DNA from: CAYSYM01 sp964435115
GTDB lineage: Bacteria > Chloroflexota > UBA6077 > CF-72
Direction of reading: 5' to 3'
Assembly (NCBI GenBank): GCA_964435115.1
Contig: CAYSYM010000031.1
Coordinates: forward strand, 1 to 43,950
Length of the DNA stretch: 43,950 bases
Under the pieces are notes generated by a model, which searched no databases, was not told the DNA's origin, and saw only the letters and a program-made list of their open reading frames with translations. Position numbers and translations under genes: made by a program. Shown here one piece after another: positions 8,504 through 17,215 of the stretch (position 1 is the first letter of the stretch; the number at the start of each line of letters is the position of its first letter).

Positions 8504-9429
8504 GGCGCGAGCATCGTCATTGCCACCCAGTCCTGCTCCTGGGCCGTGTGGTGGTGCCGCCAGCCCCTCCGGGCCAGGGTATCGGCGAGCTCCGCCGCAC
8601 GCTCGGCGAGCACGCCCGAGAAGATGGCGCGAGCGCCGGGCCGCAGGCGCGCGAGGAGCGCCCCGTGGACGTCGAGCAGGACGCGGGCGGTAATGTTGGC
8701 GACCGCCAGGTCGTAGAGCCCACGTGCGGCCGACGTCTCGAGCGTCCCCTCGTGCACCGAGACACGGTCGGCAACCCCATTCCGCGCCACGTTCTCACGG
8801 CAGACCGCGGCCGCGACAGGCTCCACCTCGACAGCGTCCACGCGGTGCGCGCCGAGCCGGGCGGCGGCGATCGCCAGGATGCCCGAGCCAGCTCCGAGGT
8901 CCAGCACGCGGTCGCCCGGGGCCACCCACGCCTCCAGCTCGGCCAGACAGAGACGGGTGGTTGGATGGAGGCCCGTGCCGAACGCCATGCCCGGGTCCAG
9001 GCGCAGCGCCACATCGCCCGGTCGCGGCTCGTACTCGGCCTCGCGCCAGCTCGGCACGATCACCATGCGCTGGCCGACGCGGTGGACGAAGAAGTGCTCC
9101 TTCCAGGCGTTCGCCCAGTCCTCTTCACGCAGCGTCCGCACCTGAAGCGGGCCGACCCGCCGCAGCCGGCCCAGCGCCCATACGGCGCGCTCGAGCCGCG
9201 CCCGCCGCTCGCCCGTCGCTGGGTCGACCCGCGGCAGGTAGGTCTTCACCCAGAGCGGCGCGCCAGCCGGGATAGACACGATGTCGCCGTCGCGCGAGGA
9301 TTCCACCGGCGACTCCACGGCCACGCCCTGGCCCCAGCGGGCAAACGCCTCCGAGAGCGCCTCGACCGCCTCGGGCTCGGCGAGCGCCGCCAGCTCGAGC
9401 CACTCGCCCCCGTCAGACGCGCGAGCCAT
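8500..9429 (-). CDS. prmA: Ribosomal protein L11 methyltransferase
   Basis: SAM-dependent methyltransferase that methylates ribosomal protein L11. The visible motifs are GTGLHPTTRLCLAEL, the SAM loop LDLGAGSGILAIAAARLG, and VANITARVLLDV (post-I NITA motif). I place the start at ATG 9429 (MARASDGGEWLEL, 309 residues) because GGGAG lies about 10 nt upstream and the N-terminal ferredoxin-like domain begins there; an ORF extension to 9474 is unlikely to be translated. It is divergent from the histidine kinase at 9757. In many genomes dnaJ directly precedes prmA; here the kinase gene separates them. Confidence 0.95.
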   Translation of the reverse strand: MARASDGGEWLELAALAEPEAVEALSEAFARWGQGVAVESPVESSRDGDIVSIPAGAPLWVKTYLPRVDPATGERRARLERAVWALGRLRRVGPLQVRTLREEDWANAWKEHFFVHRVGQRMVIVPSWREAEYEPRPGDVALRLDPGMAFGTGLHPTTRLCLAELEAWVAPGDRVLDLGAGSGILAIAAARLGAHRVDAVEVEPVAAAVCRENVARNGVADRVSVHEGTLETSAARGLYDLAVANITARVLLDVHGALLARLRPGARAIFSGVLAERAAELADTLARRGWRHHHTAQEQDWVAMTMLAP

Positions 9430-9756
9430 CGTGTCCCGTCTCCCACGCCCGCGACTGCCGCATGCTCTCGGCAAAGGCTACACCGGGCCGCCCCGGCCAC
9501 CACGGATTCCTCGGCTCCCAGGGCCGCCGCGAGCCGCACTCCGAACTCCGACGCGTCGCGCGCGTCCCGTTCCGCGTGGCGCAGCCCGGAGCCGGGCACT
9601 GGGTATCGGGTGCCGGGTGCTGGGTGTGGGGTGTTGGGGAAGAGCGCCCGGTGGCAGGACCGGACGTATGCGGTCGAAGTCTGCACGCTCACATCTGCAA
9701 TCCCGGACCTGAGCCCCGGCGCCCACCAGCTCGAGCGTGCGTATACTGGCCGTGGT
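9430..9756. repeat. Divergent intergenic region with GGGTGCTGGGTG-type repeat
   Basis: This 327-bp gap lies between prmA (minus) and the histidine kinase (plus). At 9591-9645 it carries a G-rich array (GGGTATCGGGTGCCGGGTG, then CTGGGTGTGGGGTGTTGG) that is an inverted copy of the C-rich array in the rsmE-HIT gap. The remainder shows no plausible gene. The kinase -10 box is at the right end. Codon-like texture is poor across the whole gap. Confidence 0.6.
9742..9747 (+). promoter_or_regulatory. TATACT -10 box of the histidine kinase gene
   Basis: TATACT ends nine bases before ATG 9757, so transcription would start about two to four bases before the start codon, or on it. No Shine-Dalgarno sequence fits in that space and no clear -35 hexamer is visible. 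This matches the vapB, yqeY and hisS arrangements in the same window. Confidence 0.55.
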
Positions 9757-11640
9757 ATGGCACTGGGAGAGCCGGCGACGGGCATCGCAGCGCCACCGAG
9801 TGGCTCGCGCCACGGAGCCGACGCGTCGGAGCGGGAGCGTGCGCTGCGCGAGGTCACCCAGGCGCTGGCCGCCCATCTCGACGAGCAGCGCGTGCTCCAG
9901 CTCGCCGTGGGCCACGCCTCGGAGCTGCTGAGTGCGCCGTACGCCCGCATCTGGCTCCTCGCCGGGGACCACCTGCAGTGCGTGGCTGCCGAGGGCTACG
10001 CGGGAACCTGGAGTTTCGGCGACCACCTCTCTCTCGGGAGCGTCACCGGCCTCGTGGCCGCGGGCGAGGTGCTGAACCTGGCCAACGCCGCCGAGCACCC
10101 AAGGTGGCAGCAGCCTCACTTCAGCCGGCGGACGGGGCTGTACGCCTACCTGGGCGTCCCGATCCGGCGTGCCGGCGTGCGGCTGGGAGCGCTCGTGGTC
10201 ATGCGCGAGCGCGCCGCCGCCTTCGACCGTGAGGAGGAGACGCTGCTAGCCGGCCTCGCCGACACAGTCGCCGTGGCGGTAGACAACGCGCGGCTGTACC
10301 GCGCGGCGCGCGACGAGCTGGCCGAACGGGAACGGGCGGTCGCGGCGCTCCACCGGCGCGATACCATCCTCGCGGCCGTGGTCGCCGCAGCCGAGCGCCT
10401 CCTGAGGACGGACGATTGGCAGGCCAGCGCCACCGCCGTCCTGGCGCAGCTCGGCGCCGCCTCCGGCGCGAGCCGCGCCTACGTCTTCGACGTCCGGCCC
10501 GGCGAGCGCGGCGACGTGCTCACCAGCCAGCGGTTCGAGTGGACGGCGCCCGGCATCCCGCCGGAGATCGACAACCCGGCGCTGCAGGACCTGCCCCTCA
10601 CCACCACCGGCTTCGGCCGCTGGCAGGAGACGCTGGGCCGCGGCGACCCCATCTGCGGGCTGGTGGCAGAGTTCCCATCCAGCGAGCGCGCGCTGCTCCG
10701 AGCGCAGGGCATTCGCGCGCTGGTCGTGGTGCCGATCTTCGTGGGCCAGCAATGGTGGGGGTTCATCGGCTTCGACGAGTGCGTGGCTAACCGTGAGTGG
10801 TCACCAGTCGAGGTCGACGCGCTCCGGGTGGCAGCTGACACGCTCGGCGCGGCGATCCAGCGAACGGAGCTGGAGCAGCAGCGGCTGCAGCTCGCCAACG
10901 AACAGGCCGCCCGGGCTCAGGCCGAAGCAGCCGTGCGCCAGCGCGATGAGTTCCTCACGGTCGCCGCCCACGAGTTGAAGACGCCGGTCACGAGCCTGCG
11001 CGGCCACGCCCAGCTCGCCTTGCGCCGCCTGCGGCGACACGGCCGCCTGGATTTCGACCAGGTGTGGCGCGCCTTCGAGGCGATCGACCGGCAGTCCGAG
11101 CGGTTGAGCCGGCTCATCTCCCAGCTTCTGGACGTCTCGCGGATCCAGGCTGGCAGGCTCAGCCTGGACCGCCGGGTCACGAACCTCGCCGATCTGGTCC
11201 ACGGCGCCGTGGAGGCGGCGAAGCTGCGCACCTCGCTGCACACCTTCCACGTGTCCGGGCCGCCGTTCGTCCCCGCGCTCGTGGACGCCCTCCGCCTGGA
11301 GCAGGTGCTGACCAACCTGCTGGACAACGCCATCAAGTTCAGCCCCGACGGCGGGCGGATCGACGTGGGACTGGCGATCCTGGGCAGCGGGGCAATCAGC
11401 ATCACCGTGCGCGACCGCGGGATCGGCATCCCGCCCGAGCACCTGGAGCGCATCTTCGAGCGCTTCTACCAGGTCCACGCCGCCCGCCACTTCGCCGGCA
11501 CGACGGGGATGGGGCTCGGCCTGTACGTGAGCCAGCAGATCGCCGAGCTGCACGGCGGCCGCCTGGCCGCAGAGCCCTGCGTCGGAGGCGGGACTGAGCT
11601 CGCGCTCACGCTGCCGGCCGACGCCCCCGCGACGCCCTGA
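9757..11640 (+). CDS. Orphan GAF-GAF sensor histidine kinase
   Basis: Predicted cytoplasmic sensor kinase of 627 residues. Two GAF-like sensory domains (about 28-180 and 210-385; the first ends LGVPIRRAGVRLGALVV and DTVAVAVDNARLYRAA, the second contains VVVPIFVGQQWWGFIGFDE) are joined by a helical linker to HisKA (FLTVAAHELKTPVTSLRGH, phospho-acceptor H405). The HATPase domain follows with an N box LTNLLDNAIKFSPDGG, a G1 box DRGIGIPPEHLERIFERF and a G2 box GMGLGLYVSQQIAELHGG. No transmembrane helix or signal peptide is seen. No response regulator is adjacent, so its partner must be elsewhere. The start ATG 9757 is supported by the -10 box just upstream. The signal is unknown. It splits the dnaJ and prmA genes and is convergent with dnaJ. 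Confidence 0.93.
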   Translation: MALGEPATGIAAPPSGSRHGADASERERALREVTQALAAHLDEQRVLQLAVGHASELLSAPYARIWLLAGDHLQCVAAEGYAGTWSFGDHLSLGSVTGLVAAGEVLNLANAAEHPRWQQPHFSRRTGLYAYLGVPIRRAGVRLGALVVMRERAAAFDREEETLLAGLADTVAVAVDNARLYRAARDELAERERAVAALHRRDTILAAVVAAAERLLRTDDWQASATAVLAQLGAASGASRAYVFDVRPGERGDVLTSQRFEWTAPGIPPEIDNPALQDLPLTTTGFGRWQETLGRGDPICGLVAEFPSSERALLRAQGIRALVVVPIFVGQQWWGFIGFDECVANREWSPVEVDALRVAADTLGAAIQRTELEQQRLQLANEQAARAQAEAAVRQRDEFLTVAAHELKTPVTSLRGHAQLALRRLRRHGRLDFDQVWRAFEAIDRQSERLSRLISQLLDVSRIQAGRLSLDRRVTNLADLVHGAVEAAKLRTSLHTFHVSGPPFVPALVDALRLEQVLTNLLDNAIKFSPDGGRIDVGLAILGSGAISITVRDRGIGIPPEHLERIFERFYQVHAARHFAGTTGMGLGLYVSQQIAELHGGRLAAEPCVGGGTELALTLPADAPATP

Positions 11641-11777
11641 GCGCACCAGAGCCGAGCACCTCGGCCGCGGGGTCTACGGGTACGGCGCCCGGGGCGGTCC
11701 CCGCCCGCCTCCGCCGTCGGTTCCCTCCAGTATGGCAGTCCAATCTGGGTGGCCCCACCGCCGCGAACGACCCGCAA

Positions 11778-11791
11778 CCCGCCTGGGCGGG
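11778..11791. terminator. Small GC hairpin between convergent kinase and dnaJ
   Basis: CCCGC at 11778-11782 pairs with GCGGG at 11787-11791 around the loop CTGG. It sits in the 167-bp gap where the kinase and dnaJ transcripts converge. There is no T tract on either side, so intrinsic termination is only a possibility. Confidence 0.3.
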
Positions 11792-11807
11792 CTGACCTTG
11801 AGTCCGC

Positions 11808-12944
11808 CTACCCGCCGAAGACGTCCTTCACCCTGTCGAAGAAGGACCGGTTCTCGCTGGGCGTGTTGCCGGCACCGAACGTCTCGCCAAGCTGGCGGAA
11901 CAGCCTCCGCTGCTCGTCGGTCAGCTCCGTCGGGATGCGCACCTTCACGTGCACCTGGAGATCGCCCCGACCCTGCTCGTGCAGGCGGGGCACGCCCTCG
12001 CCGCGCAGGCGGACGATGCGCCCGCTCTGCGTGCCCGGCGGAATCTTGACTGGGATCTCCTGGCCCTCGAGCGTGGGCACCCTGAACTCCGCTCCCAGGG
12101 CCGCCTGCGTGACGTTGATCGGCACCTCCAGCAGCAGGTCGTTGCCCTGGCGTTTGAAGTAGCGGTGCGGCTGGACGTGGAGGACCACGTACAGGTGGCC
12201 GGGCAGGCCGCCGCGCGGGCCGGGCTCACCCTCCCCACTCAGGCGGAGCTGCATCCCGTCGTCCGCGCCAGCGGGGATGGAGACCCGCAGCGTCTTCCGG
12301 CCGCGGCTCATGCCGCGCCCCTGGCAGTCGAGACACGGGTCGGCGATGAGCTGCCCCTCGCCATTGCAGCGGTCGCACAGCGTCACGTTGACGAACTGGC
12401 CGAAGATGGACTGCTGCACGCGCCTGATCTCGCCCGTGCCGCCGCACCTCACGCAGGCGGCCGGCTGGCTGCCCGGCTCCATCCCGCCGCCCGCGCAGCG
12501 CGTGCAGACCACCTCCTTCTCGATGGCGAGCTCCTTCTCGGCGCCAAAGACGGCCTCCTCCAGCGTCAGCCGCAGGTCGTAGCGCAGGTCGCGCCCGCGC
12601 GGCACCCGCTGGCGTGTGCCGCGCGCACCGGCAGTGCCGAAGAACGATTCGAAGATGTCCTCGATGTTCAACCCGGCAAAGTTGCCAAAGTCCACACCGC
12701 CCATGCCGGCGCCGCGCTCGAACGCCGCGTGGCCGTACCGGTCGTAGAGCGCGCGCCGCTCCGCGTCCGAGAGGATCTGGTAGGCCTCGGTCACCTCCTT
12801 GAACCGCTCGGCCGCATCTGGCTGGCCATTACGGTCGGGGTGGTACTTGAGCGCCTGTCGGCGGTAGGCCTTCTTGACCTCCTCCTCGGTCGCACCGGGA
12901 GCGATCCCCAGCACCTCGTAGTAGTCGCGCTTCGTAGCAGGCAT
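11808..12944 (-). CDS. dnaJ: Chaperone DnaJ (type I Hsp40)
   Basis: Co-chaperone that stimulates DnaK ATPase and delivers substrates. All type I parts are visible in the 378-residue protein: the J domain (RDYYEVLGIAPGATEEEV and the HPD motif in KYHPDRNG), a Gly/Phe-rich linker (GMGGVDFGNFAGLNIEDIF), four CxxCxGxG-type zinc motifs (CTRCAGGGMEPG, CVRCGGTG, CDRCNGEG, CLDCQGRG) and the C-terminal substrate-binding domain. I choose ATG 12944; a TTG two codons earlier is less likely. No strong Shine-Dalgarno site is visible. It follows hrcA by 86 bp on the same strand, so it is likely under HrcA/CIRCE control. grpE and dnaK are not in between. Confidence 0.97.
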   Translation of the reverse strand: MPATKRDYYEVLGIAPGATEEEVKKAYRRQALKYHPDRNGQPDAAERFKEVTEAYQILSDAERRALYDRYGHAAFERGAGMGGVDFGNFAGLNIEDIFESFFGTAGARGTRQRVPRGRDLRYDLRLTLEEAVFGAEKELAIEKEVVCTRCAGGGMEPGSQPAACVRCGGTGEIRRVQQSIFGQFVNVTLCDRCNGEGQLIADPCLDCQGRGMSRGRKTLRVSIPAGADDGMQLRLSGEGEPGPRGGLPGHLYVVLHVQPHRYFKRQGNDLLLEVPINVTQAALGAEFRVPTLEGQEIPVKIPPGTQSGRIVRLRGEGVPRLHEQGRGDLQVHVKVRIPTELTDEQRRLFRQLGETFGAGNTPSENRSFFDRVKDVFGG

Positions 12945-13030
12945 GAGCAATCCAACCGTAGCGTAGTGGCGAGTGATCCGTCCGCACTTCTTCGCGGCCC
13001 CCGGATCCCACGCCGCTCCGTCGGCGGAGC

Positions 13031-14068
13031 TTACGGCACCCGGCCCCCGGGCGCGTCCCCCGCCAGAACACCCATCAGCTCGGCCGTGAACCGGACCATG
13101 GGCACCACTCGCCAGTATGGCAGGCGCGTCGGCCCGACGACGCCCAGCACCCCACGCTGGTCGTCGGTCGCGCCGTAGCGGGTCAGCACCACCGACGCCT
13201 CACGCATCTGCTCCAGCCGGTTCTCGGCGCCGATGATGACCTGCACGTCCGGGCTGGCGAGCGAGTCGGCCAGCAGCCGCGCCAGCAGCGGCTGCTGTTC
13301 CAGCACCTCCAGGATCGGGCGGACCTTCTTGCTCTGGGCGAACTCCGGCTGGCCCAGGAGTTGCGTCAGCCCTTCGTAGTAGACCGGCGCGAGCGACTGC
13401 TCCTCCGCCTGCTGCAACAGCCGAATCGCCGCGCTGGCGAGCGGCTGCATCTCCTCGCCCAGCTTGCCCACGACGCGGCGCGCCTGCGCCGCCGTCTTGT
13501 CCACGAGCCGGGCGCTGATCGTGTTGCTCAGCCGCGCCAGCTCCTCACACGGCACCGGCCGGTCGAGGTGGTGCACGACCTGCCGCACGCCGCCCGTCTG
13601 TAGGATCAGCGTGACCAGCACCACGTCGTCTTGCAGCGGGACCAGCTCCACCCGACGCAGGCGCGCCTTCGGGCTGGTCGGCGGCGACGCGACGGCGGCG
13701 TTGTGGAGGTGGCGCGCCAGCACCGCGGACGCCAGGTGAGCCAGCCCCTCGGGATCGCCGGCCACCCGGTGGAACTCCCGGCGGATCGCGCGTTGCTCGG
13801 AGACGGGCAGGTCGGTGTGGGGCTGCATGAGCCGCTCGACGAACAGGCGGTAGCCGTGGTCCGTGGGGACCCGTCCGGCCGAGGTGTGGGGTTGGGCGAT
13901 GAGTCCGACACCCTCCAGCACGGCCATCTCGTTCCGCACAGTCGCCGAGGACACGTGGTCCCCAAACGCCCGGGCGATGGCCTCGGACGAGACGGGCTGC
14001 GCCGTCGTGACGAACTCCTCGACCACGGACTGCAGGATCCGCAGGCGTCTCGGCGTCAGGTCTGGCAT
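13031..14068 (-). CDS. hrcA: Heat-inducible transcription repressor HrcA
   Basis: Repressor of class I heat-shock genes that binds the CIRCE operator. The N-terminal winged helix (LTPRRLRILQSVVEEFVTTA then QPVSSEAIARAFGDHVSSAT, VRNEMAVLEGVGLIAQPHTS and AGRVPTDHGYRLFV) is textbook. The C-terminus holds the GxENR-like segment VIIGAENRLEQM and GVLGVVGPTRLPY. I place the start at ATG 14068 (MPDLTPRRLRIL, 345 residues); the ORF extends to 14185, but that extension would run through the CIRCE operator and the promoter. The gene should be autoregulated through the perfect CIRCE 15 bp upstream. Confidence 0.97.
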   Translation of the reverse strand: MPDLTPRRLRILQSVVEEFVTTAQPVSSEAIARAFGDHVSSATVRNEMAVLEGVGLIAQPHTSAGRVPTDHGYRLFVERLMQPHTDLPVSEQRAIRREFHRVAGDPEGLAHLASAVLARHLHNAAVASPPTSPKARLRRVELVPLQDDVVLVTLILQTGGVRQVVHHLDRPVPCEELARLSNTISARLVDKTAAQARRVVGKLGEEMQPLASAAIRLLQQAEEQSLAPVYYEGLTQLLGQPEFAQSKKVRPILEVLEQQPLLARLLADSLASPDVQVIIGAENRLEQMREASVVLTRYGATDDQRGVLGVVGPTRLPYWRVVPMVRFTAELMGVLAGDAPGGRVP

Positions 14069-14082
14069 CGCATGGCCCGCTG

Positions 14083-14109
14083 TTAGCACTCGCCATGCCA
14101 GAGTGCTAA
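14083..14109. promoter_or_regulatory. CIRCE operator, perfect match
   Basis: TTAGCACTC, nine bases, GAGTGCTAA: both 9-bp arms match the CIRCE consensus exactly. It lies in the predicted 5' leader of hrcA, between the -10 box and the start codon, where HrcA binding blocks transcription. It is the only CIRCE copy I found in the window. Confidence 0.97.
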
Positions 14110-14123
14110 GCGTGGCCCGGCCA

Positions 14124-14153
14124 ATGATACGCCACGCCCACCCCGTGGACCAA
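14124..14153 (-). promoter_or_regulatory. Putative hrcA promoter (TTGGTC-18-TATCAT)
   Basis: On the minus strand TTGGTC (14153-14148) and TATCAT (14129-14124) are 18 bp apart. The predicted start near 14117 would put the CIRCE element directly downstream in the 5' leader, the classical arrangement. The rest of the 231-bp gap between hrcA and fabF holds the fabF promoter-like site and nothing else I recognise. Confidence 0.55.
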
Positions 14154-14296
14154 CAGACACCCAGACACAGGCCCGTCCCACGCACATGTGGCCCACGCGC
14201 CGAGGCACCTGGAACGCGCGGCGCGAACCGCCGCGCGGGCCGCGACCCGCTTCCTCCGGACCAGGGGGCTTGGCGGCCCCCGCGGGGACTTCGGCA

Positions 14297-14302
14297 TATA
14301 CT
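14297..14302 (+). promoter_or_regulatory. TATACT -10 box upstream of fabF
   Basis: TATACT sits 38 bp before the fabF GTG, giving a leader of about 32 nt with an AGAGG ribosome-binding site. No clear -35 is seen; TTGGCG at 14270-14275 is 21 bp away, which is too far for normal sigma-70 spacing. Unlike vapB and yqeY this looks like a conventional leadered transcript. Confidence 0.45.
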
Positions 14303-14340
14303 GCCAGGTACTCGAAGGCGGAGGGGGGGCAGAGGTCGAC

Positions 14341-15588
14341 GTGCGAGAGCCAGGGCGACGGGTGGTCGTGACAGGGATGGGCGCCATCACGCCGCTAGGG
14401 CTGGACGTCCCCAGCACCTGGGATGCGCTCATACACGGCCGGGCGGGGATCGCACCGGTCACGATGTTCGACACGAGCGACCTCGACGTGAGGATCGCCG
14501 GCGAGGTCAAGGGCTTCGATCCGACGAGCTACCTGGACAGGAAGGAAGCGCGCCACATGGACCGTTTCCTTCAACTCGGGCTCGTGGCCGCCCAGGAAGC
14601 GGTGCGCGACGCGGGCCTGGCCGTCTCGCCAGCGGAGGCGGAGCGCGTCGGCGTGCTCATGGGGAGCGGCATCGGCGGGATCGGGACGCTCGTGGAGCAG
14701 GCGGGGGTGCTCCTGCAGCGCGGCCCGCACCGGGTGAGCCCGTTCCTGGTCCCCATGTTCCTGCCCGACATGCTGAGCGGGATCGTGTCCATCCAGACCG
14801 GGGCCAAGGGGCCAAACTTCGGCGCCGCCAGCGCCTGTGCGACGAGCGGCCACACCATCGGCGAGGCCATGGAGGTCATCAAGCGCGGCGACGCCGACGT
14901 GATGATCACCGGAGGGTCTGAGGCCCCGGTCACCCGCATCGGGCTGGCGGCGTTCGACTCCATGCGCGCCCTCTCCCGTCGCAACGACGCGCCAGAGAAG
15001 GCCAGCCGCCCCTTCGAGCGCGACCGCGACGGCTTCGTCCTGGCCGAAGCGGCCGGTGCGCTGGTGCTCGAGACGCTCGACCACGCCCGTGGGCGAGGCG
15101 CTCCTATCTACGCCGAGGTGGTGGGCTACGGCGCCACGGGTGACGCCTACCACATCACCGCGCCGAGCGAGGCGGGCGAAGGGGCCGCGCGCGCCATGCG
15201 TATGGCGCTCCGCAAGGCGGGTATGCAGCCGCACGAGATCGGCTACATCAACGCCCACGGGACCTCGACGCCGCACAACGACCGCACCGAGTCGCAGGCC
15301 ATCGAGCACGTGTTTGGCGCCGGGACGACGCCGCCGGTCTCGTCGACCAAGAGCATGACCGGCCACCTCATTGGCGCCAGTGGAGCCGTCGAGGCGATCG
15401 CGTGCATCAAGGCGATCCTGGAAGGTTGCCTGCCCCCCACGATCAACTACGACCACCCCGACCCGGAGTGCACCCTCGACTATGTACCGAACGCCGCCCG
15501 CCCAGCGCGGATCGACGCCGCGCTCTCGAACTCGCTGGGCTTCGGCGGGCACAACACGGCGCTGATCGTCCGGCGGTTCGTGGAATGA
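14341..15588 (+). CDS. fabF: 3-oxoacyl-ACP synthase II (KAS II)
   Basis: Condensing enzyme that elongates acyl-ACP with malonyl-ACP in type II fatty-acid synthesis. The Cys-His-His triad is visible: C166 in SACATSGH, His in NAHGTSTPHND, and His in STKSMTGHLIGASG. The C-terminal NSLGFGGHNTALIV is also diagnostic. I place the start at GTG 14341 (VREPGRRVVVTGMG, 415 residues) because the conserved fold begins there and AGAGG lies at 5-9 nt upstream; the ORF reaches back to 14188 but that part is Arg/Ala-rich and unlike the family. It is the first gene of a fabF-accB-fabH cluster, with 52 bp to accB. Confidence 0.96.
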   Translation: MREPGRRVVVTGMGAITPLGLDVPSTWDALIHGRAGIAPVTMFDTSDLDVRIAGEVKGFDPTSYLDRKEARHMDRFLQLGLVAAQEAVRDAGLAVSPAEAERVGVLMGSGIGGIGTLVEQAGVLLQRGPHRVSPFLVPMFLPDMLSGIVSIQTGAKGPNFGAASACATSGHTIGEAMEVIKRGDADVMITGGSEAPVTRIGLAAFDSMRALSRRNDAPEKASRPFERDRDGFVLAEAAGALVLETLDHARGRGAPIYAEVVGYGATGDAYHITAPSEAGEGAARAMRMALRKAGMQPHEIGYINAHGTSTPHNDRTESQAIEHVFGAGTTPPVSSTKSMTGHLIGASGAVEAIACIKAILEGCLPPTINYDHPDPECTLDYVPNAARPARIDAALSNSLGFGGHNTALIVRRFVE

Positions 15589-15640
15589 GCGGCTGCCCGG
15601 GCCGCGTGCCGACCGACTGGCCGGAAGGGGCGCGCTAACG

Positions 15641-16096
15641 TTGGCCAGACCACCGGCCGGGTGGATTGAGGCCACGCGGCGCATCGTCGAGGCCGTGCGT
15701 GCCAGCGATGTCTCCGAGCTCGAGCTCGTGCACGGCGACTTTCGGGTCCTGGTCCGCCGCCAGGCGCCGGGCGTCGCTGCTCCCCCCACTCCCTCGGCGC
15801 CGGCAGCGCCCGACGAGACGCACCTCCACCGCGTCCTTGCGCCTTTCACCGGCGTCTTCTACCGTGCCCCCTCGCCTTCGGCCAAGGCGTACGTCAACGA
15901 GGGTGACTGGGTGGACGCCGACACCGTGATCGGCCTGATCGAAACGATGAAGATCTTCAACGAGGTCACGGCCGACCGGCCCGGGCGGCTCGTCGCCTTC
16001 GCCGCCCGGGCCGGCCAGCTCGTCCAGGCCGGCGATCCGCTCGCGGTCATCGAACCCGCCGAGCGGACCGCGGCCGCGCCAGAGCGCCCGCTGTGA
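15641..16096 (+). CDS. accB: Biotin carboxyl carrier protein of acetyl-CoA carboxylase
   Basis: BCCP subunit that carries the carboxybiotin for malonyl-CoA formation. The protein has 151 residues: an N-terminal helical part (RRIVEAVRASDVSELELVHG), an Ala/Pro linker (about 48-62) and the C-terminal biotinyl domain. The biotinylated lysine is K104 in IETMKIFNEV; this replaces the usual EAMKM with ETMKI, a variation that is seen in functional BCCPs. The start is TTG 15641 with GGAAGGGG about 10 nt upstream. accC is not adjacent, so the carboxylase subunits must lie elsewhere. Confidence 0.94.
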   Translation: MARPPAGWIEATRRIVEAVRASDVSELELVHGDFRVLVRRQAPGVAAPPTPSAPAAPDETHLHRVLAPFTGVFYRAPSPSAKAYVNEGDWVDADTVIGLIETMKIFNEVTADRPGRLVAFAARAGQLVQAGDPLAVIEPAERTAAAPERPL

Positions 16097-16175
16097 CCGG
16101 GTCCTCTAGCCCCGTGCGCCCGCGCTCGGACGGGCGCGCGCAGGTCCACCAGCCAGGGACCAGGACGTCTGTCTG

Positions 16176-17168
16176 ATGAGGAATCGGTACGTCAAGATCG
16201 CCGGTCTGGGGAAGTACCTGCCCGGACGGGTGATGCCGAACGCCGAGCTGGAGGCGCTCGTCGACACCTCCGACGAGTGGGTCCGGGCGCGCACCGGCAT
16301 CGCGGAGCGGCGCATCGCCGCCCCCGACGAGACGACCTCCATCCTCGCGACGCACGCCGCGCGCGCTGCCCTGGAGCAGGCCGGCGTCAGGCCGGGCGAG
16401 ATCGACCTGATCATCGTGGCCACCTGCACGCCAGACTACGCCAGCATGCCCTCCACCGCGTCCCTGGTCCAGCACGCCCTGGGCGCTCAGCGCGCCGGCG
16501 CCTTCGACCTGAACGCCGTCTGCAGCGGCTTCCTCTACGCGCTCAGCACAGGCAGCCAGTTCATCCTCTCGGGCACCTACGACACGGTGCTCCTCGTTGG
16601 CGCCGAGGTGTTCTCCCGCATCCTGGACTGGCAGGACCGCTCGACCTGCGTGCTCTTCGGGGATGCGGCCGGCGCCGCCGTGCTGCGCGCCACGGACGAG
16701 CCGGGCGGGTTGGTCTCCTTCGTCCTGGGCAGCGACGGCGCGGGTGCCTGCCACCTCTATGTGCCCGCCGGCGGCAGCCGGCTGCCCGCGACCCGGGAGA
16801 CAGTCGACCAGCGGCTGCACTACGTCCGCATGCAGGGGCGCGAGGTCTTCCGCTTCGCCACGACGGTGGTGCCCGACGCCCTCTTGCAGGCCGTCGAGCA
16901 GGCGGGCCTGACCACCGCCGACGTCGACGTGCTCGTGCCTCACCAGGCGAACATTCGGATCATCGACGCGATGCTGCGACGGTTGAAGCTGGACGAGCGG
17001 ATCGCCTTCTCCAATGTCCACCGCTACGGCAACACGTCGGCGGCGAGCGTGCCGGTTGCCCTGTGTGAGGCGGTCGAGGAAGGCCGCATCTCCTCGGGCG
17101 ACATGGTCGCCCTCGCCGGGTTCGGCGCCGGCCTGAGCTGGGCGGCTGCCGTCTGGAAGTGGCACTGA
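16176..17168 (+). CDS. fabH: 3-oxoacyl-ACP synthase III (KAS III)
   Basis: Initiating condensing enzyme that joins an acyl-CoA primer to malonyl-ACP. It has 330 residues with the Cys-His-Asn triad C116 (LNAVCSGFLYAL), H256 (VPHQANIRII) and N286 (HRYGNTSAAS), plus the N-terminal SDEWVRARTGIAERR motif and the C-terminal GFGAGLSWAA. Start ATG 16176 (MRNRYVKIAGLGKYLPG). The 79-bp gap after accB shows no terminator, so the three genes are probably one operon. Primer choice (straight or branched) cannot be read from this sequence with confidence. Confidence 0.96.
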   Translation: MRNRYVKIAGLGKYLPGRVMPNAELEALVDTSDEWVRARTGIAERRIAAPDETTSILATHAARAALEQAGVRPGEIDLIIVATCTPDYASMPSTASLVQHALGAQRAGAFDLNAVCSGFLYALSTGSQFILSGTYDTVLLVGAEVFSRILDWQDRSTCVLFGDAAGAAVLRATDEPGGLVSFVLGSDGAGACHLYVPAGGSRLPATRETVDQRLHYVRMQGREVFRFATTVVPDALLQAVEQAGLTTADVDVLVPHQANIRIIDAMLRRLKLDERIAFSNVHRYGNTSAASVPVALCEAVEEGRISSGDMVALAGFGAGLSWAAAVWKWH

Positions 17169-17188
17169 CGGCGTGATGCGCGATGGAT

Positions 17189-17204
17189 GCGGCTGGTTGG
17201 CCGC
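17189..17204. terminator. Hairpin between convergent fabH and dgkA
   Basis: GCGGC (17189-17193) pairs with GCCGC (17200-17204) around TGGTTG in the 47-bp gap between two converging genes. No T run follows on either strand. A bidirectional terminator is plausible but not shown. Confidence 0.35.
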
Positions 17205-17215
17205 CCGTCTCATGG

